Virus record (IMG/VR): IMGVR_UViG_3300044675_006624
Coordinates: 1 to 34,077 of that record
Reading direction: 5' to 3' (one strand)
Length of the DNA: 34,077 bases
Source of the DNA: a virus
The position numbers and the translations under genes were made by a program. The notes under the pieces are model-generated. The model saw only the letters and a list, made by a program, of their open reading frames with translations. It was not told the DNA's origin and searched no databases. Below are positions 1 to 6,622 of this stretch, piece after piece; positions within the stretch are counted from its first letter, which is position 1, and every line of letters begins with the position of its first letter.

Positions 1-2
1 GA

Positions 3-80
3 CTTGTTGGTGGTAAAGTGTCTGGCATGTCATCTGGTATGACACTATCAAAAGAAGATCTTAAATCTCTTGTAGATTAG
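3..80 (+). CDS. C-terminal end of an unidentified protein (partial)
   Basis: An open frame enters from the left edge and ends at TAG 78-80, giving the last 25 residues, which finish ...LSKEDLKSLVD. The piece is too short to assign a family. Its stop overlaps the 3' end of the convergent - strand zinc-ribbon gene by about 20 bases. The frame is supported by the absence of stops and by the Gly/Ser-rich then charged tail. It could be the end of a virion protein, but that is a guess from position only. Confidence 0.5.
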   Translation, partial: LVGGKVSGMSSGMTLSKEDLKSLVD

Positions 81-249
81 AGACAAAAGTTTCATGACAC
101 CCATAGCAGTATAGCTTGGGAGAGTCTGGATAGACAGAGCGTCCACCTAGAGCGATACCCTCAGTTTTTGCCATGTCAATCATAGCTGGGCTAGGATAGC
201 CATAAAGAATATTAACTAACTCATGCTGGCATTCTGGGCAATTATTCAT
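61..249 (-). CDS. Small zinc-ribbon protein, 62 aa
   Basis: The protein has two CxxC knuckles, CPEC near residues 4-7 and CYGC near 48-51, spaced as in a treble-clef or rubredoxin-like zinc ribbon, so it very probably binds one zinc ion. Nothing indicates an enzyme; such proteins usually contact nucleic acid or protein partners. The ATG at 249 has no Shine-Dalgarno sequence. Instead an extended -10 (TGC-TATAAT, 264-256) ends six bases before it, which predicts a leaderless mRNA. It stands as a single gene that overlaps the end of the + strand gene at 80. Specific function unknown. Confidence 0.75.
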   Translation of the reverse strand: MNNCPECQHELVNILYGYPSPAMIDMAKTEGIALGGRSVYPDSPKLYCYGCHETFVSNLQEI

Positions 250-255
250 ACATAA

Positions 256-264
256 ATTATAGCA
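256..264 (-). promoter_or_regulatory. Extended -10 promoter for a leaderless zinc-ribbon gene
   Basis: TGC-TATAAT ends six bases before the ATG at 249, with no good -35 and no ribosome-binding site. The expected transcription start falls on or next to the start codon. Confidence 0.6.
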
Positions 265-849
265 TTATTGACTGAAGTTAATTTCATATTTAGGATTAGC
301 TGTTATCCACATAGGAATTGAATATCTAGCGTTTAAGATTTTGTCCACATGATGTTCATACTCTTCTCCCTGAGATGGGAACACAATTGCCTCAAAGGCT
401 GCTGGTGTGTAAGAGTATCCTAAGCTATCAAACTTTATTGTTCCATCATTTTCGTTAGAGTTAAGATATAAAACAAAGCTATATTTAAAATGACCATTGT
501 CGTTTGGCCCTGCGTCAAGATGCCTATTTACAATTGCACCAGGAAACTGCTTTGCTAAATGAAAAGAAGTAACGTATAGCTCCTCTGGATCATCATAAGC
601 AAGCTTTATTCGCTCAACAACATCCTTAAATAGAATACGTAGTTCTTCGTGTATGTCAGGTATTTTTTCAAGAGTTGGGTTTGAGTCTGTCCAAACCTCA
701 TCAACTCCGAATCTCCACACACACCTATTGGGGTTTCCCATTTCAGAATAAGTGCTAAAATTATTAATGTTGAGGTCAATATAGTTGATATAAAAATCTG
801 CTTCTCGTGGTGTAATAATGTTTGGAAGTATTTTAATGTTTTTACTCAT
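265..849 (-). CDS. Fe(II)/2-oxoglutarate dioxygenase, prolyl-4-hydroxylase-like, 194 aa
   Basis: A double-stranded beta-helix oxygenase of the P4H type. The sequence shows the HxD pair (H110, D112 in NRHLDAG), a YLN strand (128-130), a distal His (H166 or H167) and the 2-oxoglutarate-binding Arg (R175 in NARYSIP). The family hydroxylates peptidyl proline or related substrates using O2, Fe(II) and 2-oxoglutarate. I chose ATG 849, preceded at some distance by AGAAAGG, over an in-frame TTG at 861. Transcription comes from the palindromic promoter shared with the GT8-like gene at 966, which hints at joint expression of a hydroxylase and a glycosyltransferase. The substrate is unknown. Confidence 0.85.
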   Translation of the reverse strand: MSKNIKILPNIITPREADFYINYIDLNINNFSTYSEMGNPNRCVWRFGVDEVWTDSNPTLEKIPDIHEELRILFKDVVERIKLAYDDPEELYVTSFHLAKQFPGAIVNRHLDAGPNDNGHFKYSFVLYLNSNENDGTIKFDSLGYSYTPAAFEAIVFPSQGEEYEHHVDKILNARYSIPMWITANPKYEINFSQ

Positions 850-854
850 AACGC

Positions 855-889
855 TTGACAACCTTTCTGCTTTTGATATAATTATATCA
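855..889. promoter_or_regulatory. Divergent promoter built on a 16-bp palindrome
   Basis: TGATATAATTATATCA (874-889) is a perfect palindrome and gives an extended -10 (TGA-TATAAT) on both strands. On + the -35 TTGACA (855-860) is 16 bases upstream of TATAAT 877-882. On - the -35 is weaker (TTCCCA-like). It drives the glycosyltransferase at 966 rightward and the dioxygenase ending at 265 leftward. Confidence 0.7.
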
Positions 890-891
890 GT

Positions 892-940
892 AAGTTGCCT
901 TTATGGGAAGGTGGAATTGGTGGTCCTGTAAAGGCAACTT
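892..940 (+). promoter_or_regulatory. Leader hairpin with 12-bp perfect stem
   Basis: AAGTTGCCTTTA (892-903) pairs exactly with TAAAGGCAACTT (929-940) across a 25-base G-rich loop. From the + promoter the transcript would begin near 889, so the hairpin occupies the 5' leader just ahead of the AGAGGG ribosome-binding site and ATG 966. There is no T-tract, so a simple terminator is unlikely. It may be a translational or stability element. Confidence 0.55.
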
Positions 941-965
941 GCTATTTAATCAGAGGGTATTGTAA

Positions 966-1790
966 ATGTCAAATTACTGCATAGTCTATAGCATCCATTC
1001 AGACAATACAGATATAAATAATCTATTACAGTGGAGAGAGCTGCTTTTTTCTTTAAAGACATTAAGATCTGTAAACAAAGAGGTAAGCGTCAAGGTATAT
1101 GTATCACCACCAGATCGTGTTAACAACATAACTATGTTTCCAGACATGACAAATCTAGAGATTATTCCAATTCAAAACCCCAACAATAACTATTCTATTC
1201 TGGGAAAAGAAGTTGCAATGTGGCTTGAAATGAAATATAATGCTGCATTTCATACACTTAGCACATCTTCTTATGACAAAGTTTTAATGATAGATCCAGA
1301 TACTATTTACTACAAGAATCCAAATAGTCTTATTGAGAAATACCAACAGGATGCTTTTTATTCTGCCCCAGATGACAATCAAGAGCTATTTAACTATCTA
1401 AAGACAGACAAAAGATATATGAACGATGGCGTTGTTATCGTTCCAAGGTGGTCCCTTGAGATTAAAGATGAACTATTGCTCGCTAGAAATAGCTTTACTA
1501 ATGATATAGTAAATAATAATAAAGACACTTTTAACGATGAGGATATTTTTTGGAGGAATAGCGTTGGTTGGGCATCACCTCAGTATGGCATTTATGAATA
1601 TTTATTAAATGCTAATAGACCAGTAAACTATTTTGATTCTAAAGATGTGGCTAATTTATCAGACTGGAATTCAGAACTACCCCCAATTATTTTGCACTAC
1701 TGGCATGTTGGATATCAAGATCACCTACCTAAAGAGTATTGGCCAGACATTGATGACACGCATATGACAAAGATTCACGAAAAAGTTTGA
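966..1790 (+). CDS. GT8-like glycosyltransferase, 274 aa
   Basis: GT-A fold enzyme expected to transfer a sugar from a nucleotide-sugar donor, with the metal bound through DPD (residues 110-112, in VLMIDPDTIYY). Conserved features include an N-terminal CIVYSIHSD strand, MNDGVV near 152 and a C-terminal HYWH segment. It is clearly paralogous to the - strand gene at 15680-16486, which shares IVYS, SPP, DxDT, MNDG and a late HY motif. The leader has a strong hairpin and an AGAGGG ribosome-binding site. A promoter and three tRNA genes follow directly. Acceptor unknown; a GT8-type assignment rests on motif style and is moderate. Confidence 0.75.
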   Translation: MSNYCIVYSIHSDNTDINNLLQWRELLFSLKTLRSVNKEVSVKVYVSPPDRVNNITMFPDMTNLEIIPIQNPNNNYSILGKEVAMWLEMKYNAAFHTLSTSSYDKVLMIDPDTIYYKNPNSLIEKYQQDAFYSAPDDNQELFNYLKTDKRYMNDGVVIVPRWSLEIKDELLLARNSFTNDIVNNNKDTFNDEDIFWRNSVGWASPQYGIYEYLLNANRPVNYFDSKDVANLSDWNSELPPIILHYWHVGYQDHLPKEYWPDIDDTHMTKIHEKV

Positions 1791-1815
1791 CAATTAAGTA
1801 GCTATAATATATAAT
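1787..1815 (+). promoter_or_regulatory. Promoter of the tRNA cluster
   Basis: TTGACA (1787-1792), a 17-base spacer and TATAAT (1810-1815) form a perfect consensus sigma-A/70 promoter. The -35 overlaps the stop codon of the glycosyltransferase gene, and the tRNA-Asn starts 12 bases downstream of the -10. Confidence 0.85.
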
Positions 1816-1827
1816 TAAAACACAAAA

Positions 1828-1899
1828 TGACCATTAGCTCAACGGCAGAGCAGAGAGCTGTTAACTCTAAGGTTCCTGGTTCGAATCCAGGATGGTCAG
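1828..1899 (+). tRNA. tRNA-Asn (GTT)
   Basis: Cloverleaf: seven-pair acceptor stem TGACCAT/ATGGTCA, D stem GCTC/GAGC, anticodon loop CTGTTAA (anticodon GTT, Asn), T arm CCTGG-TTCGAAT-CCAGG, and discriminator G as usual for tRNA-Asn. No CCA is encoded. The anticodon stem has one mismatch at its outer end. First of three tandem tRNAs. Confidence 0.93.
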
Positions 1900-1952
1900 C
1901 TAATGGTGTGGTCCATACCACTCTCACGGGTAGGAGATAAAAATGGACACTA

Positions 1953-2026
1953 GGTTCTGTAGCTCAGTTGGTTAGAGCACTACCCTGTCACGGTAGGGGT
2001 CGCCAGTTCAAGTCTGGTCAGAATCG
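1953..2026 (+). tRNA. tRNA-Asp (GTC)
   Basis: Acceptor GGTTCTG pairs with CAGAATC (one G-T pair). The anticodon arm CTACC-CTGTCAC-GGTAG gives anticodon GTC (Asp), the T loop is TTCAAGT, and the discriminator is G. About 53 bases separate it from tRNA-Asn, with a small hairpin GTGGT/ACCAC between. Confidence 0.93.
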
Positions 2027-2030
2027 CATT

Positions 2031-2103
2031 GCCTCTATAGCTCATCTGGTAGAGCGACGCACTTGTAATGCGTAGGTGACGGGTTCAAGTCCTGTTGGAG
2101 GCT
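2031..2103 (+). tRNA. tRNA-Thr (TGT)
   Basis: Acceptor GCCTCTA/TGGAGGC, anticodon arm ACGCA-CTTGTAA-TGCGT giving anticodon TGT (Thr), T loop TTCAAGT. It begins four bases after tRNA-Asp, so the two are probably processed from one transcript. Confidence 0.93.
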
Positions 2104-2106
2104 CTA

Positions 2107-2115
2107 TGGTATAAT
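2107..2115 (+). promoter_or_regulatory. Extended -10 promoter for the oxygenase pair
   Basis: TGG-TATAAT lies just after tRNA-Thr. It shows that the in-frame ATG at 2114 is inside the promoter and cannot be the start of the next gene, whose ATG at 2144 is correctly placed. Confidence 0.55.
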
Positions 2116-2143
2116 GTTATTAACATATAGATTGGCTAATATT

Positions 2144-2698
2144 ATGAAACTATCTGTGCATCACGATAACATATATGAATTTTCTGATTTTTTGTCTGTT
2201 GATGAATTAAAAAGCTTAAGAGACATGATCGATGGTTTTCCTGCAGACCAAGAATCCTGGACAAGATTAGATTCTCCACCATTTTGGATTGGCAAAGTAT
2301 ATGTATATGGAAACAATGAGCCATTAATATCGATTGAGCAAAAACTAGAATCTCTTTTTAATACCTGTAGTGAAACAGTTTTTAATTCTATTATTGATTT
2401 TCAAAGAACTTTGCCAACTGATGAACCAATGGAAATGCATAGAGATATTATTGGTCACTCAGACTTAAAATATGGTCTTGTTCTTTATCTAAACGATGAC
2501 TATCTTGGTGGAGAAATATCCTACCCAGACTATAGCCTAGACATAAAGCCCACTGCTGGAATGGTAGTTGTTCACGAAGCGAACGTCTTACACGGAGTAT
2601 TACCAATTCATGGGGGAAGTCCAAGATACATTTTAACTAATTTTGTAAGATGTCCCCACGATCATGGTCAATGTGAATTAAAAATAAAAACTATTTAG
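2144..2698 (+). CDS. Fe(II)/2-oxoglutarate dioxygenase, prolyl-4-hydroxylase-like, 184 aa
   Basis: A complete P4H-type catalytic core: HRD (H99, D101), the YLN strand, YLGGEISYP (120-128, the classic GGE-FP signature), distal H150 in NVLHGV and R161 for 2-oxoglutarate. The family hydroxylates protein prolines and related side chains. Start 2144 is preferred because an upstream in-frame ATG at 2114 lies in the -10 box. The ribosome-binding site is weak. It is followed after ten bases by a TauD-like oxygenase, then by two virion-like genes in the same direction, which makes those products candidate substrates. A conserved Cys/His-rich tail (CPHDHGQC) follows the fold. Confidence 0.88.
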   Translation: MKLSVHHDNIYEFSDFLSVDELKSLRDMIDGFPADQESWTRLDSPPFWIGKVYVYGNNEPLISIEQKLESLFNTCSETVFNSIIDFQRTLPTDEPMEMHRDIIGHSDLKYGLVLYLNDDYLGGEISYPDYSLDIKPTAGMVVVHEANVLHGVLPIHGGSPRYILTNFVRCPHDHGQCELKIKTI

Positions 2699-2708
2699 AG
2701 AGAGATTT

Positions 2709-3536
2709 ATGCCATATACACAGTCAATGGAATATCCAGGTATTCAAGAAGTAAAAGCAAACTTAGATTTTTATAAAGAAAAGTTTATAAATGATACCAT
2801 TTTAGTATTTAGAAATGCTCACCTATCTTTTGAAGAACACGAAGAGCTTCAGCGAGTTATGGGTGATGTTTTTGGATGGTACCCAAACACCACTGCTGGC
2901 AAGATTAGCAGATACATTGAAGATCACGAAAAAAATAAAGACAGAACAGAAACAAATAAAGACGAAGTGGTCTTGGGATGGCATGTCGAACATCCGTACT
3001 ACGACAATCCAATTGTTGCAGGATTATGGAACATGCTTACTTTTAATATTGAAAAGGGTCATGGTAATACCTTGTTTATGGACACAGCTAGGGTATATGA
3101 AATGCTTTCAGAAAGCGATAAAGAATTTTTAGAAAAATGTGTAGTCAACTCTTATTCGTATGGATATATGGATCGCATGTTTACTACAAAAGCAATCAAG
3201 CCTCACTGGTTAACTAAAGAACCACTTATTAGATTTAGCTTAGATAACATTAGAGAAGGATGGCATGACCTACATTCTTTCGATGGCAGAAAGCCAACCA
3301 GCGAAGAGTCTGAAAGATATCTAAAAGTTGCAACCTGGATTGTTGATGAAATAAATAATAATGAAGACTTAAGGATTATCCACGAGTGGCAAGAAGGAGA
3401 CGTTATTATTCCAGACCTTCACAAACTAGCTCATGCTGTTATGGGTGGCTTTAGCCCAAAGAATAGAAGGTTTACTGGGCTATGGTCTTATGAAAAAGAT
3501 ACAAGTGTGTATCCAGAAGTTTATGTTGAAAACTAA
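2709..3536 (+). CDS. TauD/clavaminate-synthase-like Fe(II)/2OG oxygenase, 275 aa
   Basis: A TauD/TfdA-fold oxygenase. The metal pair is HxE rather than HxD (H92, E94 in GWHVEHPY), as known for clavaminate synthase, AsnO and VioC-type amino-acid hydroxylases. The GNTLFMDT strand (119-126), the GDVIIPD turn with distal His near H242, and the late NRRFTG Arg complete the site. By family knowledge it could hydroxylate an amino-acid side chain, perhaps on a peptide. The start has AGAGAGA six bases upstream. It is co-transcribed with the P4H-like gene in front. Confidence 0.85.
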   Translation: MPYTQSMEYPGIQEVKANLDFYKEKFINDTILVFRNAHLSFEEHEELQRVMGDVFGWYPNTTAGKISRYIEDHEKNKDRTETNKDEVVLGWHVEHPYYDNPIVAGLWNMLTFNIEKGHGNTLFMDTARVYEMLSESDKEFLEKCVVNSYSYGYMDRMFTTKAIKPHWLTKEPLIRFSLDNIREGWHDLHSFDGRKPTSEESERYLKVATWIVDEINNNEDLRIIHEWQEGDVIIPDLHKLAHAVMGGFSPKNRRFTGLWSYEKDTSVYPEVYVEN

Positions 3537-3545
3537 TGGTATACT
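3537..3545 (+). promoter_or_regulatory. Extended -10 promoter for a leaderless virion-like gene
   Basis: TGG-TATACT ends six bases before ATG 3552 and no Shine-Dalgarno is present, so the mRNA should start at or beside the ATG. Confidence 0.6.
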
Positions 3546-3551
3546 ATATAC

Positions 3552-3833
3552 ATGGCTGAACACGCATTAATTACTCTATCTAATACTACTGCTCTTAGAT
3601 TGACACCGCTTGGAACACATTCTGGAATGGACTTTACCTTGCAAAATGTAAACGCTTCTGGTTACATTTATATTGGTGGCGAAGGGGTTACTTCAGAAAA
3701 TTATGGATTTAGGATTCTTCCTAATCACTCTATCTCTTTTGAGCTACCACCAAAAGATGCTTTGTTTGCTATCTCTTCTGTAGATGCAATGAAGCTTGCA
3801 AAGATTACCATGGGGCTAGAGGCTCAAGACTAA
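3552..3833 (+). CDS. Small beta-rich protein, probable virion component, 93 aa
   Basis: No enzyme motifs. The protein alternates short strands with Gly/Asn turns (DFTLQNVNASGYIYIGGEGV), a pattern seen in small phage head-decoration or tail proteins. It sits as a leaderless gene between dioxygenases and a second beta-rich gene, which it overlaps by one base (TAATG). The structural role is inferred from composition and position. It lacks a signal peptide and membrane segments. Confidence 0.55.
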   Translation: MAEHALITLSNTTALRLTPLGTHSGMDFTLQNVNASGYIYIGGEGVTSENYGFRILPNHSISFELPPKDALFAISSVDAMKLAKITMGLEAQD

Positions 3834-4279
3834 TGGCTAGGTTTACCCATCCAGCATTTGGCAACACTGATGGTTTAACAACCGAAATTAAAACATATTC
3901 ACCAGTATGGTCTGGTACAGGTTTAGCATTTACTGGAACCCCTGCAACTGGATCATATGTTAAGATTGGTAATCTTATTCAATTGCAAATTGATGTTACT
4001 TTTACAAACGTTAGTAACTTTGGAACTGGTCAATATTCTTTAACGCTACCCTTCCCATCTAAATTTCACACAGATGTTTATGGTGGTTCCGTTCATGACG
4101 TAGTTAACCAGGGAATTGATCATTACAGTCTTAAAGGACATCTAAGTCCAGGTAGCACAACCTTTACTCTGTGGGATATGGCAAGTGCATCTAAGGATGA
4201 ACCATTTGACCATAACTCACCATTTGTACTAAGCACAGCAGATAAGTTTCATATGTCCTTTACATACATCTGTGAATAG
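3833..4279 (+). CDS. Beta-rich tail-fibre/receptor-binding-like protein, 148 aa
   Basis: The N-terminal half carries the pattern YSPVWSGTGLAFTGTPATG followed by YVKIGNLIQLQIDVTF and YSLTLPF, a beta-sandwich module often found at the C-terminal ends of phage tail and fibre proteins. Here it stands alone. Start ATG 3833 overlaps the previous stop, so the two are translationally coupled. The protein is Thr/Ser/Gly-rich and would be a reasonable target for the neighbouring hydroxylases and glycosyltransferases, but that is inference. Exact virion role unknown. Confidence 0.6.
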   Translation: MARFTHPAFGNTDGLTTEIKTYSPVWSGTGLAFTGTPATGSYVKIGNLIQLQIDVTFTNVSNFGTGQYSLTLPFPSKFHTDVYGGSVHDVVNQGIDHYSLKGHLSPGSTTFTLWDMASASKDEPFDHNSPFVLSTADKFHMSFTYICE

Positions 4280-4287
4280 TGTATAAT
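4259..4287 (+). promoter_or_regulatory. Promoter for tRNA-Glu and the exonuclease-nrdH pair
   Basis: TTTACA (4259-4264), 17-base spacer, TATAAT (4282-4287). It lies across the end of the virion-like gene and nine bases before tRNA-Glu. Confidence 0.75.
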
Positions 4288-4295
4288 ATTTAAAT

Positions 4296-4368
4296 GGTCC
4301 GTTAGGGTAGCGGTCATCCCACCTGCCTTTCATGCAGGGAATCACCAGTTCGAATCTGGTACGGACTG
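4296..4368 (+). tRNA. tRNA-Glu (TTC)
   Basis: Acceptor GGTCCGT/ACGGACT (terminal G-T pair), anticodon arm CCTGC-CTTTCAT-GCAGG giving anticodon TTC (Glu), T arm ACCAG-TTCGAAT-CTGGT, discriminator G. No encoded CCA. It precedes the exonuclease gene on the same transcript. Confidence 0.92.
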
Positions 4369-4387
4369 CTTTACAGAAAGAAGTAAC

Positions 4388-4957
4388 ATGATTACATACA
4401 TTGGCCTAGATGGCGAGATGTCTAGTGCAGACATTTCTACTGGCGGAAAGCTAATTCAAATTGGAATGGCAAAGATTGTAGATGGCAAAATGACATCTAT
4501 TGCCAGCATGCTAAATCCAGGCGGAATGGAATGGTCTGAAGAAGCTGAGGCAGTGCACGAGTTTACTCAAGACTATATTGAAAAGTTTGGGCTAGACCCA
4601 TCCGTTGTTGATCAAGACCTTGCTAATTGGGTGGGTAAAGGATTAGAGCGTGGAAACACCATTGCGGTTGGATTTAACGTTGGATCTTTTGATATGCCAT
4701 TTGTAAAGCAATCACTGCCAATTTTATTTAGTAAGTTTTCCAGACGCACTGTTGATCTAAACGCACTAATCTTTTCCTTATCTGATACTGACAAAGAATT
4801 TCAAAGGATTAAGGCTAACGCAAAGCGATATGCTGAGCAGCAGATGAATAACATGTTTGATGGATTTAAAAACAGGCAACACGATGCAGAATATGATTCC
4901 GTAATGGCATTGTATTGTTTTGAATACATTCGTAGTCTTATGAAAAAGGAGAAGTAA
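4388..4957 (+). CDS. DnaQ-like DEDDh 3'-5' exonuclease, 189 aa
   Basis: RNase H-fold exonuclease with all expected acidic motifs: Exo I DGE (residues 8-10), Exo II GFNVGSFDMPF with the catalytic Asp near residue 102, and Exo III H...D in RQHDAEYDSVMAL (about 162-168). It removes nucleotides from 3' ends and may proofread or process DNA or RNA. There is no polymerase domain. It begins after an AGAAAG ribosome-binding site and ends by overlapping the nrdH start (TAATG), so the pair is coupled. Confidence 0.85.
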   Translation: MITYIGLDGEMSSADISTGGKLIQIGMAKIVDGKMTSIASMLNPGGMEWSEEAEAVHEFTQDYIEKFGLDPSVVDQDLANWVGKGLERGNTIAVGFNVGSFDMPFVKQSLPILFSKFSRRTVDLNALIFSLSDTDKEFQRIKANAKRYAEQQMNNMFDGFKNRQHDAEYDSVMALYCFEYIRSLMKKEK

Positions 4958-5178
4958 TGACAACAGTATACACAAAGCCGTCATGCGTTCAGTGTGACAT
5001 GACAAAGAGGTACATGGATAAGCTTGGTATTGAGTATGATACCGTTGACATTACTGAAGATACAGAAGCCTTCGATATGATTGTTGGTCTTGGCTTTAAG
5101 TCAGCACCAGTAGTTATATCAGATGCTGGTAGCTGGGCAGGTTTTCAGCCTGAAAAGATCAACCTTTTGGCTGCTTGA
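4957..5178 (+). CDS. nrdH: NrdH-type glutaredoxin, 73 aa
   Basis: A thioredoxin-fold redoxin with CVQC active site (residues 10-13), a SAPVV cis-Pro loop and the C-terminal WAGFQPEKI that matches the W-SGF-P signature of NrdH proteins. It supplies electrons to class Ib ribonucleotide reductase. It overlaps the exonuclease stop by one base. It lies about 24 kb from nrdIEF at 29190-32663, so the usual nrdHIEF operon is split. The promoter of groES begins inside its last codon. Confidence 0.88.
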   Translation: MTTVYTKPSCVQCDMTKRYMDKLGIEYDTVDITEDTEAFDMIVGLGFKSAPVVISDAGSWAGFQPEKINLLAA

Positions 5179-5203
5179 CTTTTCTTTACTAAATTAGTAT
5201 AAT
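5175..5203 (+). promoter_or_regulatory. Promoter of the groES operon
   Basis: TTGACT (5175-5180), a 17-base spacer and TATAAT (5198-5203). A GAGGGAG ribosome-binding site and GTG start follow 25 bases later. Confidence 0.8.
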
Positions 5204-5228
5204 AAATATATAACAGAGGGAGAACTTA

Positions 5229-5522
5229 GTGATTAAACCACTAGAAGATAAGGTTGTCGTAAAACCTATCATTGAAACAGAAAAGACTAGCTCTGCTGGT
5301 CTAATTATTGCAGCACTTGAAAAGGAACGTCCTACTGAGGCAATCGTTGTTGCTGTTGGTCCAGGTACCGTTTTTGGAAACGGAGACAAGATGACCATTG
5401 ACCTTAAAGTTGGAGACAAGATTGTTTATTCTAAGTATCAGGGTACAGAGATTACGGTAGATGGTGAGGATCTTTTGATTCTTGCATACCGTGACATTTT
5501 TGCAGTCTTGGAGGATCAGTAA
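5229..5522 (+). CDS. groES: GroES-like co-chaperonin (cpn10), 97 aa
   Basis: Full-length cpn10: the N-terminal IKPLEDKVVVKPI strand, a mobile loop (about residues 17-35), the VAVGPG turn and the VGDKIVYSKYQGTEI strand, close to the normal 95-100 residues. It should form a heptameric cap on the host GroEL and help fold phage proteins, probably the capsid. No groEL is present. Start is GTG 5229 behind GAGGGAG. The mobile loop (EKTSSAGLIIAALEKE) resembles host cpn10s. The next gene overlaps at TAATG. Confidence 0.92.
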   Translation: MIKPLEDKVVVKPIIETEKTSSAGLIIAALEKERPTEAIVVAVGPGTVFGNGDKMTIDLKVGDKIVYSKYQGTEITVDGEDLLILAYRDIFAVLEDQ

Positions 5523-5710
5523 TGTCTATACCAGATATTGATTGGTCTCTTGAATACCAGCGTGGATACGATGATGCACTAACAAAGATGATTAATAAGT
5601 TTCAGCAAGAGTACAACGAGACTGCTGCTCAAGATCCACACTTTGCCTTTTATTCAAGATATGTTGTTGACACTCTACAAAAAGAGCTTGGTCCAAAGAT
5701 AGAGGATTAG
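5522..5710 (+). CDS. Hypothetical protein, 62 aa
   Basis: A mostly helical, acidic small protein with several aromatic residues and no recognised motif or membrane segment. The ATG overlaps the groES stop (TAATG), so expression is tied to groES. Function unknown. Confidence 0.65.
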   Translation: MSIPDIDWSLEYQRGYDDALTKMINKFQQEYNETAAQDPHFAFYSRYVVDTLQKELGPKIED

Positions 5711-5712
5711 TG

Positions 5713-5859
5713 ATGGAACAAACATGGATTGACATCTTGTCTGACCCTCATCACATTCTTGCTGACTTTATAATGAACGTTGGCTTTGAAATAGCTTTTG
5801 CCTGGCTTACATATTTGATCATTATTAAGATTATTTATAATCGACAAAGGAAAAAATAA
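5713..5859 (+). CDS. Single-span small membrane protein, 48 aa
   Basis: Residues 23-42 form a hydrophobic helix (aromatic and Ile-rich), followed by a basic tail (YNRQRKK) that predicts a cytoplasmic C-terminus. The ATG lies two bases after the previous stop in the groES operon. This could be a small envelope or lysis-accessory protein, but no family is recognised. Confidence 0.6.
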   Translation: MEQTWIDILSDPHHILADFIMNVGFEIAFAWLTYLIIIKIIYNRQRKK

Positions 5860-5861
5860 GC

Positions 5862-6017
5862 TTGAAGGATTTTGAAGCTGAGCTAGCAAGCGTTAGTAAA
5901 AAACTTGATCAAATTGAAGCTGAAATTGTAATGAATCAAGAAGCTGTAGAATCTATAGAAATCAGACTTCGCTTGCTTAAAACAGAGCTAGACTTTGAAT
6001 CTGATAAAATGGTATAA
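5862..6017 (+). CDS. Coiled-coil small protein, 51 aa, TTG start
   Basis: The frame begins with TTG 5862 behind AAAGGA and ends with the TAA that overlaps the next -10 box. It encodes an almost entirely helical heptad-rich chain (VSKKLDQIEAEI, LRLLKTELDFES), so a dimeric or trimeric coiled coil is likely. It is last in the groES operon. Function unknown; support is the ribosome-binding site, tight spacing and heptad pattern. Confidence 0.5.
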   Translation: MKDFEAELASVSKKLDQIEAEIVMNQEAVESIEIRLRLLKTELDFESDKMV

Positions 6018-6018
6018 T
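6010..6018 (+). promoter_or_regulatory. Extended -10 promoter for the JmjC/cupin-like cluster
   Basis: TGG-TATAAT with a possible TAGACT -35 eighteen bases upstream. The downstream gene has an AGAAAGAG ribosome-binding site, so this transcript carries a leader. Confidence 0.6.
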
Positions 6019-6043
6019 ATATAGGCAAACAGAAAGAGTTGGT

Positions 6044-6622
6044 ATGAACTTAAAAGACTTGGCACTGAAACCAACAGCCACGTATATTCAAGGGTACGCA
6101 ACAGAATACCCAGATAAATGGGATTATTTTATTAATTTTGTTGACTACTGCAATAAAGTAGATTGGGTACAGCAAGACGAAGCAGAGCGTAAACGATTTA
6201 TTGAGAGTGGCAGATTACGTAAAGGCTTGTTGCAAATTTGGGGTTACTTTACAATGTTTGCAGAAACTCCATCAGAATACCCAGACATTATGGTCAACAT
6301 AGACAGTCTAAGCAATAAAATTGAATCTGAATATGGAGAAAAACCTAGGTCTTCTTTTGCAATTGTTAACTTTAGCAATGCTGAGAATGTAACAAATAGG
6401 CACAATGACCTAACCCATAACTTCTATGTACAATGTATTGGCTCAGTTATTTGGAAAATTTATGAATCAGTTGGCTCTACAGAGTACAAAGAGTATGAAT
6501 TAAATCCTGGGGATGCAATTTTTGTTCCAGCTGGAGTTTCTCATGAGGTAGTAGCCTTACAACCACGTGCTGCAATTACTGTGGCATTTAATGGGTTAGA
6601 TGAAAAGGTTGCAGGAGAATAA
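6044..6622 (+). CDS. JmjC/cupin-like Fe(II) oxygenase, 192 aa
   Basis: A cupin-type beta-helix resembling JmjC/Cupin_8 hydroxylases: metal pair H120-x-D122 (RHND), then NPGDAIFVPAGVSHEVV with distal H167. Such enzymes hydroxylate side chains of proteins. It is paralogous to the gene at 7126, with catalytic residues at identical positions (120, 122, and 167 versus 168). The next gene starts in its stop codon (TAATG). Substrate unknown; JmjC-like is a fold-level call. Confidence 0.72.
   Translation: MNLKDLALKPTATYIQGYATEYPDKWDYFINFVDYCNKVDWVQQDEAERKRFIESGRLRKGLLQIWGYFTMFAETPSEYPDIMVNIDSLSNKIESEYGEKPRSSFAIVNFSNAENVTNRHNDLTHNFYVQCIGSVIWKIYESVGSTEYKEYELNPGDAIFVPAGVSHEVVALQPRAAITVAFNGLDEKVAGE

Noticed and set aside
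1935-1980. Possible leader peptide starting at ATG 1943 behind AGGAG
   Set aside because: Its frame runs into tRNA-Asp, and such short frames are expected by chance.
2114-2143. Longer N-terminus for the P4H-like gene from ATG 2114
   Set aside because: That ATG overlaps the TATAAT box, so it is not in the transcript; ATG 2144 is preferred.
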